Origin: Polytrichum commune
Taxonomy: Eukaryota > Streptophyta > Polytrichopsida > Polytrichales > Polytrichaceae
Reading direction: 5' to 3'
Length of the DNA stretch: 64,000 nt
Assembly: GCA_950295325.1 (NCBI GenBank)
Contig: OX485805.1
Location: 29,871,501 to 29,935,500, forward strand
Shown: in pieces, positions 44,201-55,041 of the stretch
Layout: each line of letters opens with the position of its first letter
Numbering within the stretch: position 1 is the stretch's first letter
Position numbers and translations under genes: made by a program
The notes under the pieces: model-generated
The model's input: only the letters and a program-made list of their open reading frames with translations
Database searches by the model: none
Told to the model about the DNA's origin: nothing

Positions 44201-47125
44201 ATATTGCCAAAAATGTGTAATTTATTCTTGGTTGTGAGTTTCAATGTGTCCAGTTTGGCTCCAATTCATATGGGGTTTATGGGTGCAGATATACTCAAAC
44301 TTTCAGCTGTTTTCAAAGGCATTAGACCTATTTGAAGACAATGACAAAATTGCGGTGGGCTTCTTACACATTTGTTGATTGCTTTTCCATCTATAAACCA
44401 AACTGGATTGCTCATTTCCTTATACAAATATTTCTATGGTGTCTATTTTGAACGAGCAGAGAAGTTTTACCTAGTTTGGAATGTCTTTGAGCAGGTGATC
44501 CTGCATCGGCATCTCCTACGAACGACAGGAGCCGAAGTAGTGGACTTATTGTTGAAAACCCTGGTAAGGCATTTCATGTGAGAATATTTTGTCCTGTTAC
44601 ATTGGAATAGAGTCAACTAAGACTAATGTCTACTCAGATCAAATTTAAACACTAACATCTTTTGAATCGTGAATGCAGACAGAGGACGAAATTATTGAAA
44701 GAGATACGTTGGGAATCACTCCTGACATGTCAGAGACATTAAGTACCTCACAAAGACTTTCTGTGGTAAGCAACAAGACTTGACACTTGTAGAGCAACAA
44801 TGTGGCTTGAGCTGAGTGGTTCTTGTATAAACTTGTCTAGCTTATTTGAGTTATCCTTTAATTTTGAAGGTAATTTTTGTGGGACTTGGTGGTTTTGCAT
44901 ACCACACCTTCCATGTTTAAGTTTGCGGTGCATGCTTGAAAATAGTGTGGAGGTTTGAATGAATAACATTCTATGTTGGTTCATTGAGGGTCAAACCCAT
45001 TTTGGCATGCCAAGAGGTGCTGAAATGAGTTTGGCCCTCAATGGACCAAAATAGGATGCTCTTCATTCACATTCAAACACTACCTCTGAGCATGCACCAC
45101 AAGTGGAAAGAATTTATTGACATTGTAAACAAAACAACCACTGGAAAATCATTGAGGACCAACTCCTGATGAAAAGTCACATTAGGATAAATCTAATATC
45201 ATGGTAACTTTGATGTTGCTGTTAATGCAGGCTAAGAATCTGGCAGGACGTAACTTATCTGCAAAGGCTGTGGAGATGGTTGAGGCTTTGGAGGGAAAGG
45301 TATGACTTACCTTGAAAGTTGACCACCAATTACTGAATGTACTCCACTGACATACTTATGTGGTCTAAGCAGACTATCTTAGGCTCTTCTGGATAGTATG
45401 AATGTTAAAAATGTTGATTTTCCAACACTGTATCGAGATTGCATCTACCTAGTTGCAATTCGTGACATTTTTGGTGTGAAATCTGAGTGCAGAATGTGGA
45501 TTCTTTTGACTCGGTATTGGAAGCTGTTGTGACTGAGAGGTACTGCTTCTCTTTCCTAAACTGTGAGATGAAGCATTAAGAACTTGGTAGTGACATCAAA
45601 TACTTGCTAGTATTAATGAATGATTCAATGTACGTTATGCTTAGCTTGTGATATGTGTACCTAGTTGCTGAGTTGATATATTTCATATTTCTTCAGCTGT
45701 AGTGTGGGCAGAATTATTTGCAAGCTCTAAACCCTAAACAAATCTAAAAAGGTTTCTTGCTGTGTATCAGTGGCTTGAGGCTGAAAAAGCTTGATAAAAA
45801 GAGTGAAAGGGCTCTGTTGTTTTCTTACCGAAAGGTACCATGACTTTCCAGCAAGAGTTGGTATTTACAATGTTGAATAAGTATAGTAATTGAATTCCAG
45901 TGGGCTTATAAATTCCAGGTTGTCTGACATTCATAAATACAGTGTAAATGAGAAGGTCATATATACTGGAGAGAACCATCTGTTATATTAATTTCTATTG
46001 AAGTCTATATATAGTTAACAGTTGTGTGCCTGATTTTTGGCAGAGTTTGGCTTCACAAATTGAAGAGGAGACTGATTGTGTGGCCCTGCTACCTAAAGTT
46101 GTGGGCTTAATCTTTGTTCAGGTTATCCTCTTTGTGGATATTCCGGTTTGTGTGAAGAACAAACTTAGTGCTTAAGACTGTTAGTTTAAGAATTTTTACC
46201 CTCAATAATTTCTCTTGAGCATCATGTGCCATGGTGACTACATAATCATACCAAAATTCGCCTCAGAGTAGTTTGTGGTCTTGTTCAGGTCCATCATCGC
46301 GCTCTTCAGGCACCAGGCAGGGCTGTATCAGCAGCTATCACGCGCTTGAAGGTTCGCATTCTAATTTAAGTTCAATTTACCGACTGAAGAAAGCACACAA
46401 AAAAATTTGAAGTTAAATCTATGTCTGGCTGCAACCTTATGGTGTATGTGGGTGTTTTATGTGCACAGGGTTCAATAGCAGAGGAGCTATTTGAAACTTT
46501 GATGGAGTATCATAAGTTTACAGTCCAACTTTTGTCTGCACAGGCTGCTCCAAACTCTGAGGTACACACTGCATACCTTCAACGTTTTAAAGTCTGATGC
46601 TCGAAGCTCCAAGTTCCATATGGTTGAAATCTGAATTTAATATCTTGACATGACATAAACCATGTCTAAGATTTTCATTGAAAATATCCTTAAGCAATCT
46701 ACAGCAAGGTATTAGACAATGAAATTGTGTCCTAAAACTAACCTATGTACAACAGAGTTTGCAGGATTGAAAAGAATGCAATCATGTGTAGGAATTGTGG
46801 CTGAATTTCAACATACTAGATATTGCATAGAATTGTACTATGGATTACTTCATGTACTTGACCATATTTGCACCCTAAATCCAACTTACTCCTTTAACCA
46901 GAGAATCTCATTAGAAGGATGAAGATGACATTTTTATTTGTCTGATCTTCAAAGTGCCATCAGGGCTATTCTGACTGGCTGATCATTGTCTTGGAACAGG
47001 AAAGTGCAAATTCCCCAAGTGATGAAGCCACAAAAAGAACACAGTTGGAGAGCCTTATGCCCAATTTGAGATCAATTGTACTCTCGTCCTCTTTACCTGC
47101 TTCAACAGTTAATGATAACCAATAA
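38297..47125 (+). CDS. UFL1: UFL1, E3 UFM1-protein ligase 1 homolog, 20 exons, 828 aa
   Basis: UFL1 is the E3 that passes the ubiquitin-like modifier UFM1 to targets, chiefly ribosomes at the ER, linking ufmylation to ER stress and ER-phagy. Exons: 38297-38470, 38910-39221, 39552-39827, 40360-40407, 40583-40648, 40960-41063, 41650-41743, 41896-41952, 43038-43479, 44007-44158, 44289-44354, 44495-44563, 44679-44765, 45231-45299, 45493-45539, 45771-45834, 46044-46121, 46289-46351, 46469-46561, 47000-47125. All phases agree. The N-terminal part shows the family's VELVSKLQEINLLDADLLHT and GKEYIT, then IHGKLEGGQLYTPTFVARI and RGGNAVYTPAVFAVAQRGSV. Residues 378-525 include a charged, lysine-rich linker (KGKRRGGKSKGEKHSG). 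The C-terminal helical part has KALDLFED, HRHLLRTTGAEVVDLLL, AKAVEMVEALEGK and ALQAPGRAVS. Length matches plant UFL1. There is no RING or HECT domain, as known for the family. Three introns carry family A MITEs and intron 8 a Harbinger MITE. Confidence 0.95.
41155..41533 (+). mobile_element. Intronic MITE family A, copy 7 (UFL1 intron 6)
   Basis: Left end 'agagtcatcctctaactcat' and right end 'ccattgagttaaaggacaac' are inverted. Shared interior blocks are 'ttggttgggagttagttg' and 'gcatgcaccacaagtgg'. Inside it, 'aaggagatcaacgtcctgttcc' repeats a stretch found 428 bp upstream at 40880-40901, apparently a local gene-conversion or duplication patch. Confidence 0.82.
42503..42979. mobile_element. 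GGGCCACTTCACAC-family MITE in UFL1 intron 8
   Basis: Left end GGGCCAATTTACTTTATGG, right end GTTTGAAGTGGCCC followed by TAA, left flank CAA. The interior matches the copies at 837-1329 and 1526-2028 (ggccgtgaccatga, ccaccaatgagag). A (GTT)n run lies just upstream at about 42443-42476. Confidence 0.78.
43533..43867 (-). mobile_element. Intronic MITE family A, copy 8 (UFL1 intron 9)
   Basis: Left end 'agagttatttgtgaactcaa' and right end 'cattgagtttaagaatgact' are inverted. Orientation is opposite to copies 2, 3, 5, 6, 7 and 9, as shown by 'atgattttccattggctg' near the left end and 'atgcaaaacaaccaactccc' near the right. Confidence 0.8.
44848..45194 (+). mobile_element. Intronic MITE family A, copy 9 (UFL1 intron 13)
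   Basis: Left end 'gagttatcctttaattttga' and right end 'gtcacattaggataaatct' are inverted and somewhat diverged. Interior blocks 'catgccaagaggtgctgaaa' and 'gcatgcaccacaagtgg' are well kept. Confidence 0.78.
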
Positions 47126-47790
47126 CTTCAACCCCCCCGGTTGATACCACCCAGTATCACATGTGGACACGAAAACATCTGGAGGATCCTTGCTAAGGTA
47201 AGTGGGTCTAAAAAGGAAACTTTGCACCCACTTCTTTTAGGATATTAAACATGCAATCAGTACGAGATGATTAGCGAATACAATTTGAGGCCGTAACCAT
47301 TTTCCTCATAATTTTCTAAGCTCATATGAATATCTGTATCCTTATCAAGTTTATCTTTCTTCTTGAATGATCATATAGGTCCCCTTAATGATCTTGACCA
47401 TTCAACCCTAGATTGTTCAAAAAAATGTTCAGCGCGTTTTTCAATCTCTTTACACACATGATTCCTTTTTGGTGTCCATTCTTAGATCCACACCTAACCA
47501 CACATCACTCAAGCTTAGGTACCAATTAAGACAAGTAACCAATTTTGGAACTACTTACCTTATCTGTAGCATAAGGCCATCAAGAAGTTCTAGACTTTCT
47601 GAACAAAAAAAATCTCGCTAAGAGACTTGTAGGCCCAATAAATTATTCAAACAATACAAGAGTGTCTCGAAATTGAAACATGGATATATGATGAGGCAAC
47701 TGACCTGGATGTTGACTATTGGCAATTGCAGGAGATTGAAGTGACTTTTGTGGGAAGCCTTGGAGCAAGCATCCATTCTCCAGTATTCAT
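47126..47790 (+). other. UFL1 3' untranslated region with a probable intron
   Basis: After the UFL1 stop, 'ccttgctaag|gtaagtg' (47198) is a strong donor, and 'tggcaattgcag|gagattg' (about 47731) a strong acceptor. The intron-like sequence between them is AT-rich. This would place an intron about 70 bases downstream of the stop. The end of the transcript is not determinable. Confidence 0.4.
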
Positions 47791-48738
47791 CTGACCTGAG
47801 TAGAAAATATCAGAAAATTTGTTCTGTATGAAGTTCAAAGAGGTTGGTGTTATTTGAAACAGCGCATTCACTTAGATTGAGTCTCTATTGTCGTCACATT
47901 AATTGTGTAGTTTTTATTGATTGTGTCACTCTGTTCTCCTTGGTCACTCCTTCGTAATGTGTCCAATAGGCTAGTGAATGTCAGTGAATGAGATTGAAAT
48001 GGTAGAGGGCAACACACAGAAGCTCATATAGCATTTTAGTTTTAAATCCCAAGGTTTCTTGCAATTACAGAACCATCACACCAGCTCATGACAGTTAGTA
48101 AGGATTCTGACAGCACACCAAAATGCTCGCCCCTGTGTATGGAAATACACTTTAGAACCGCCTCCACTAAATATCAATACTAAATATAGCACTTAGGTTA
48201 ATCTGTTCACGTCATCTACACTTTGGATCTGATTCCTGCAACCACTTCAATTTGACACATCTTATGCAATTGTGATTCTCAAGTTCATGGTAAAGGATTT
48301 CCCCTGAGCCCACCAAGGTCTCAATTGGGAAAGCCTTGCACAACTTTGCCATGTACATGGGCAACTTTGTGGATCGTTCTAAGAATATGTGTATTACTCA
48401 TATCCCCAATTTGCTGACACATGGTATGAACAAAACACATATACATGCACCTCTTGAGAAGACCTGTATCAAGTAGTGCATTATGTAGTTTGGCAGGGCA
48501 TTACATTTCTAGGCTAGGCATTATGTTGTTTACCAGGGTATTGTGCAAACCAATCAAAATTATGAAAATTCAGCATGAATATACACATTCGGTAATGCAT
48601 GAGGGGGAGGGCATTATGGGGAACACGAGGACTTATGTGTTCAGCCATCACCCCATACATTGCCCTATTCCGCAGAATGCACTCCCCTTCATGCATTACC
48701 AATTACAATTAGAATAGCCTTGCAACTCAAGAATGAGG
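47791..48738. other. Intergenic, short imperfect hairpins only
   Basis: No gene seen. Around 48475-48720, 'gcattatgtagtttggcagggcatt' and 'ggtaatgcatgagggggagggc' recur in direct and inverted form, suggesting a small degraded element with GCATTA-rich ends. Confidence 0.45.
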
Positions 48739-51011
48739 CAAGGTAGACTTGCTTAATTGGGTTATTGACCTTAATCAAAAGCCTATATTTTGAGTGGTAC
48801 GTGGTTAGGTATAGCTCCAAGAACGGATACCAAAAAGATGAGTTTGAAAGAGATTGGATTGCATGCTCAAAATATGACAACCATTCTACGCTCAATAGAA
48901 GTCAACATAATTAGGGAGGGGGGGACCTATATGATCGCTTGATTAGCAAGAGAATCCCCACTTTAATAATCAAAGGCTCCACCATGCTCCACCCAACCAT
49001 TGACGGCTAGGGCGAACCAACCCATACACTGGTTCCTTGGAGGCAAGGGTTTAGGCATCCAACAAGGAACAAGTGTATGGGTTAGTTTGCCCAAATCACC
49101 ATTGACAATGCTATTGTATGTGATTTACGTAGTAGAAACAAAAACCAAATAATATTGGTGTATTTATTTAGAAATTGTGATTTGAATTGGCAAATATTTA
49201 TTTGGATATTGAGACTGTTTATAAGTTAATTATTTTAATATCAGCATGTATCATGGTGGGGTGGGGCCGGGGTAGTGAAAGTTGTCTCCTACATGGTCAC
49301 TTTGGAGAGTCATATTCATTAAAATAATATATTATCATTTTTGGGGTATATACTATATGAACTCCAATGAAAGAATTTAGGGGCGAAACAACCGTATAAA
49401 AGTGTTGGGGTTCCAAATCAATTCAAAGATGTATTATAAAATGTACCTTAATTTCAAAGCTTGCTTTGTAGTGAGCATACAAAAGAAAGTTGTACAAAGT
49501 GAATTTTAAACTACATCCATACAACTGGAACTAGCACATCATCATTATTTTTCATCAAATATTTTTAGAAAGATTTGATTGCATATAAAAATACACATAT
49601 ATTAAAATACATTAATTAGTATTTTAAGATGGGTGATAGTTATTGCCTTGCAAACCCTTCTCTCTCTCTCTCTCTCTCTGCACCTTCAATCTTGTTCACA
49701 ACCGACTTATGCTAAAATCGAAGGAAAAAAGAAGTTACTACATATTGAGCTTCGACCTCCAAAATTATTCAGATATCATTTACAACACAATATAGGGATG
49801 GGGGGGCTTTTAATGAGTGTGAGACCAATGTCGGGTGGATGATGATAAGGGATACCAAAGTGAAAGATATATGGAATGTGGAAGTTGTTAAATTCAAATT
49901 AATTTCATGCTAATTGAGTCTAGAGAAGCATTTAAAGTTTGGCAACTATGACATTACAAGCATGCTTACATGAAATCAAGGATTATGCTCTATGATTGCC
50001 TAAGATAAAGATGTGAGTCTTTATATTATGTAGAAGCCTTGACTCTCAACTTAGGGACTTTGCATTGATTATGTGATTGCAATGTTACACATGCCCATTT
50101 ATGACATTGCTCTCAAATACTTCAACAACTCCATTGTGGTTCTTACATGTGCTCAAAAACATTGTGTGTTGGTCCAAGTGACTTCCCAATGATTACCCAT
50201 GCTCAAAAAAACTCCCAAAGGTTTATTTGCAACTATAACTACAAGACCATTTTGTATTGGTCCAAGTGAAACAAATCAAACCCAACCTGGTGCAAGCATA
50301 ATAAAGTGGACCCCTCTTGATCCCTACAAAGAGTTAAGTGAAAGTGATTCAAAACTATATGTACTGACTTTGAATTTTTTGAAAAAAAAATCATAAACAC
50401 TTTCATAACATATTGAATTACAAAACCAAGAAGTTTATGTTGACAAAAATTAAATTAAATATGTATACATATTTTAGAAGATGGTGACAATGGTATGCAA
50501 ATAGGTGATATTGAACAAAGTAATTGTCAAGTTTTTAAATACAATAAAACTAAATTAAATAGATAATTTCATGATGCCCTCAAGCTTATAATAAATTCAA
50601 GAAATATGAAAAAATGAGGTTCAAAATAATTAAGGTCACAAAATTTACATGCAACACCATATTTAGCCATTTTCTTTTGAACATTACTTTAATGATAAGC
50701 TTTGAAGATCACATGTTGATATTCTAAATTTGAGTTCTTAACACAACAATAGGACATTATGGGGGGGGGAAATCCAATATAAACAAAGTTTTCCTATTAG
50801 TTTTATGCATTTGACAAGAAAAACTATCATTTTAGTATACCAGAGCACTTTACTGATCCACTTTATCATGCTTGCAGCCCAATTCATGTGCAAATGAGCA
50901 ATTTATCTCCTCCTCTTCACTTTAATGCATCAACCCTAATCACGTGTTTCATATTCTAGGAGAAGTGGGGAAAAGGTAACCATTTAAGACCCATCTTACC
51001 TTAGCCTGGGC
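48739..51011. mobile_element. 2.3-kb insertion flanked by a 13-bp direct repeat
   Basis: The 13 bases CTCAAGAATGAGG occur at 48726-48738 and 51012-51024, exactly outside sequence whose ends are weakly inverted (CAAGGTAGACTTGCTTAA at the left, TTAAGACCCATCTTACCTT near the right). Short derivatives with the same two ends lie in DDL introns. The interior is AT-rich with no transposase I can recognise. The class is unresolved: the duplication is slightly longer than the usual 9-11 bp of Mutator-like elements. Confidence 0.55.
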
Positions 51012-51024
51012 CTCAAGAATGAGG

Positions 51025-51239
51025 TAAGAGGGCCGACTGCGCATTCATGCGAGTCTTGACAACGAAGTCCGCGGAAGACCGGGGACTTCGGGAGGGGGTC
51101 TCGGAACTGGGCTGGGGGTCTTCTTATCCCCTTCGTCTTCCCCCATGAGACCTTCCTTATCCGCAACAACATCGACAACACTGAGCGAGCTGGGAGCTCC
51201 AACTTCAATCCGGGTGTGAGTGAATTGCAGGCAAACCCT
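51025..51239 (+). promoter_or_regulatory. Promoter and 5' leader of RPL27
   Basis: This 215-bp GC-rich stretch lies between the 2.3-kb insertion and the RPL27 start. It contains 'gaagtccgcggaagaccggggacttc', which can form a hairpin, and 'tgaattgcaggcaaaccct' next to the start. The insertion therefore ends within a few hundred bases of the start codon. No TATA box is clear. Confidence 0.45.
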
Positions 51240-52657
51240 ATGGCGATGGCGACCGCCGCATCCTCCCTCGCGGGTATGCTCAAGGGCCTCTCCATCTCCG
51301 CCAGCTCCGCCTCCTCCTTCCTCGCCGGCGACTCCAAACTCAAAGTCTGCACCCCCGTCTCCTCTGGCAACAATGTCATCCGCCTGCTCACCATCGAGGC
51401 CGCGCACAAGAAGGGTTCCGGTAGTACGAAGAACGGCCGTGACTCCAAGCCTAAGATGCTTGGTGTCAAGATTTACGGTGACCAGAAGGCTCAGCCCGGT
51501 GCCATCATTATCCGCCAACGGGGTACCAAGGTATGGAGAATTGCGCGGATTTGAGCGTTCCTTGAGTAGAAGCCTGATTCTTGGAGTGAGTGTGTGTGCC
51601 ATTTGTGGAATTTGAGGCAGGACTGAATAGGTCTGGCTATAACGTTGTGTTGTTGCTGCTCTGTTTGTGCAGTTTCATCCCGGCAAGAATGTTGGCATAG
51701 GAAGGGACTACACCATCTACTCTTTAATTGACGGTTTAGTGAAATTCGAGAAGTTTGGAGCCGATAGGAAGAAGGTACCCTCTAATCATTCCTGTTTTTA
51801 TTATTTTTTGTCCTCTTTTTCCGAATTTGAATCTCACCTCTGGCTCTTTGTAAGCTACTCTGCGTTGTGCATTATCTACATTCCAGCTTTCGAGAACCGG
51901 CAGAATTGCACAATGGTGCCGTGTTGTTAAGAAATGCAACCAGAAATCTCTTCAACTTTAGTATCAGGATTCCGCAGATGTGAGGGAGGGTTTGCAAAAT
52001 CAACAAATTCGTAGAGGGCCGAACGTCCCATTCCAGGAGTGATGTGATCAGTTCCAGTGCCTGCGTGTTGCTGCTGCTTATGTGTCCGGGAATGCTATAC
52101 AACAGTTTCCTTAAGTATTCCCGTTACCACTAGACACTTACCAGAAACTCAGCACAATGATCTCCTGCCTGCAACAATTTGCTTGAGTCTTCCCGTTACC
52201 TCTAGAGATGTAGGTGTAACAAGGCTCCACTGTTGGGAAGTGATGAAGCCAGTGGGGGTGTGTATGTCTGAGAAGGTGCCTTCCTACATGCAGATAGATT
52301 GTTGTGGATGGTTCCTGGTCAAATGGCTGATCACCATTTGGCCAGCGCTGCTTGTGTGAGTTGTAAATTTTGATATACCGGGTACCCCTATCTGTAAGGG
52401 TTGTTTGAACATTGGTGCTTACAAGGATTATATATGTCCCGGAACCCTATCGGTGTTTGCAGATTAGTGTCTACCCCATCACAGAGGAGAAGGTGGAGAA
52501 CCCTAACAGTAGGCGTGTGAGGCGAAGGGAGTTCTACAGGGAGCGCCGCGAACGCCGAAAGGCTTACCTGGAAGGAGGGTCCAACATTTTTGAGCCAAGT
52601 CTGTCCATGGCTTCAGCTGAGCCCATTGAAGAGTCCGACGAAAAGGCTCTCTGCTAG
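51240..52657 (+). CDS. RPL27: Plastid ribosomal protein bL27c, 3 exons, 195 aa
   Basis: bL27 sits in the large subunit near the peptidyl-transferase centre and contacts the P-site tRNA. This is the nucleus-encoded plastid form. Exons are 51240-51530, 51673-51774 and 52463-52657, all phase 0. Residues 1 to about 53 are a Ser/Ala-rich transit peptide ([20 protein letters not shown]). The mature part starts near [16 protein letters not shown] (54-69), the diagnostic N-terminal arm of bL27. It continues with [37 protein letters not shown] and VKFEK, then an [19 protein letters not shown] extension typical of plastid forms. An acidic tail ([12 protein letters not shown]) ends the protein. Two in-frame ATGs lie close together at the start (codons 1 and 3). 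The first was chosen. Codon use is GC-rich compared with the surroundings. Confidence 0.95.
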
Positions 52658-55041
52658 ATAGGTAGTTTTAGTGCTGTAGCTAGCTCAGAAACCACCATTT
52701 GCTCTTTCCAAGATAAAGTCTTTTCTCTGTAAAGTTTCAAACCACAAGAATTCTTTATTTCACATACTGGCTGCATCTGCTTTAACATGTCATGAGTTGA
52801 GAGAATACCACCATGGCATCTCGGGTTTCCAGAGTTTAATGTTGAGTCAGAGTTTAATGTTGAGTCAGTGTTGATACACTGAGGGTTTAACGCCTTTTCA
52901 GCACTAACTCAACCTCCAGCTATTGATTGATTCTACATCAAATTTATTAATTCCACCTTTCAGGTCTTGCAACTATAAAGTAATTTTCCAGGCATTGTTG
53001 GCATCTGTTACGCTGTATTTTGTGTAGACACCATCACGGCCACAATATCTTGGCGTTTTTTTCCACAGACGCCAGATACTTTAACAAGTCCTTGCTTCCC
53101 AGCTTAAGTTTTTCCCAGACCACGCTTGAAGTTGCTCATGGGAAAATCTGTGATTTCTTATTGCCCATGGCATCATATCAATTGCCCATATGAGAATGCC
53201 CGTCATCACAGACATACATTGTCATCAAATTTATGACATTCAAAGTAATACTATCAAAATGACACCTTGGATGACCTCTGTACCAAGCCTCAGACCGCCA
53301 ACTATCATATCATACCGGATCAAATGTAGAGCGGCTGTGACTGTCAAAGGCAACTGCCAATTTTTATTGTTCAGGAACTGCAGATGATGATACAATAAAT
53401 GTGTATTTGGGCAGGTAATGCTACAATGTGCATTTGAGAAAAACCAGATCTAGGACAACGGACGATCTTGACATGGAGAGATTTAAATGAGGGGTTGATT
53501 GGGTGCCAGTGATACTAGTTGAGCTTGAAGCTTGTATAGGTATAACCATTATGGTGAGGATTAAGCGTTAACCAACAACCAGAAATGTATAGGGAAGTTT
53601 TTAACATCCTGTCATGAATTCCAGGGTCAGAGCCCACCTCCTGAAACTAACGCTACCTTGAAGCTTGGTAATACACAATCAAGGTTATAAAGAATGGGCT
53701 CCACTCACGTCAGTGTACAAAACATGTTGACCAAATCTTGAGGTCATTGAATCTTGTAAATAATGCAGTGGTTGATCCCAAATTACATGGATATGAAAAT
53801 ACCATAAACACCAGGTGACTAACAACGGCTTTGATTGCAAAATATCACAACTACCATGAATATGTTAGCATGGACAAGATGATAATTGCCTACAACAGCA
53901 AGTGGTGCAAAACCCAACAATCTATGAGAGACGAGCCTATAAGGCATGGAATCAGAGTTTGATGCTTACACAATTTTGTGTCCAAATTCTACTACAATAT
54001 GTATGTACATCTTGGAATTTTCCACTAAGCCTGGAATTTCTTTCTTTCTTCCTTTCTTTCTTTCTTCATTTATTTATTTGATTTTGTAATTTATTACTTT
54101 ATAAAAAAACACTTTGGAGTTGGATTATCTAGTGGTGAAGCACATGTGGGTTGGCTTTTACCACTTTGGATAAATATAATTAAATATAAGTAACATCGGG
54201 ATTTGGTTTATACACCGACATGAATGGGAGCATGTTCCCCTATATTGTGTTCATGTTTGACCAAGCGTTACCGTAAGGGTACTTCCTCCCTTTTGGAAGG
54301 TGGGCTCCTTAAGTTTCCAAGAAAGCGCGATATCTAACATCTAGGGGGGGGGGTCTACTGGGGTTTGTTTGTGGTTTAGCTTCCTTTTGTTTAATATTAG
54401 GTATGTGAGGTACTTAATGGCAATTTGGTGTAATTGTTTCATAAATGTTTTGATCTCATGTTTGGGTATTTTGAGTGTTTCTAAGTCTTTGATTGGTTGT
54501 TTGTGTATAGCCCCTCTAACTCCTACTGTGATGGTGATAAGAGGGTTTACTTGCTAACCAGCTATTCTAAGTGCTTGTATGAGTGGGACACTTTGGACAC
54601 ATGTGTGTGACGGACAAATGGTTTTATTTGCCACTCTTGTACTTGGACTTGTTGAAGATTAGGGTTTATGCCATGGGCACAATGAGATCCTACAAAAAGG
54701 GGTTTCTAATGTCGTTGAACCATCCAAACATACTCCCTTTTGTTACCCTAAATGTCAAAATACACTAGTCCAACATTATTTTGGCAATGCATGGGTTTGA
54801 GTGGCCGTGAATTTTCTTAGCACATGATGTCCCCCTATGGCTAGAGCTCAGGGAGGGCACTTAATGTAGTCCATCCAATACTATGTGGTGTACAAATGGG
54901 ATTAAAGAGTTTTGCTTATGCAGTACACATATGAGATGGTCATTGTTCATCTAATACCTTAGAATAAATATGGTAATATCATTGAGATGTTGGTGTACTT
55001 TGAGGCCCCCTAAGGTTTCTCACGAGAAACTTATTTCATCC
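52658..55041. other. Region downstream of RPL27, no gene seen
   Basis: The first part must hold the RPL27 3' UTR. The remainder has a (CTTT)n run at about 54040-54072, a G run near 54344 and no conserved frame on either strand. Confidence 0.5.

Noticed and set aside
51045-51602. 185-codon minus-strand frame opposite RPL27 exon 1
   Set aside because: It is an antisense shadow of GC-rich coding sequence. The plus frame has an unmistakable bL27 sequence and splice sites.
53190-54768. Small frames of 60-65 codons downstream of RPL27
   Set aside because: No homology, biased composition or splice-supported extension; they match chance expectation in AT-rich DNA.
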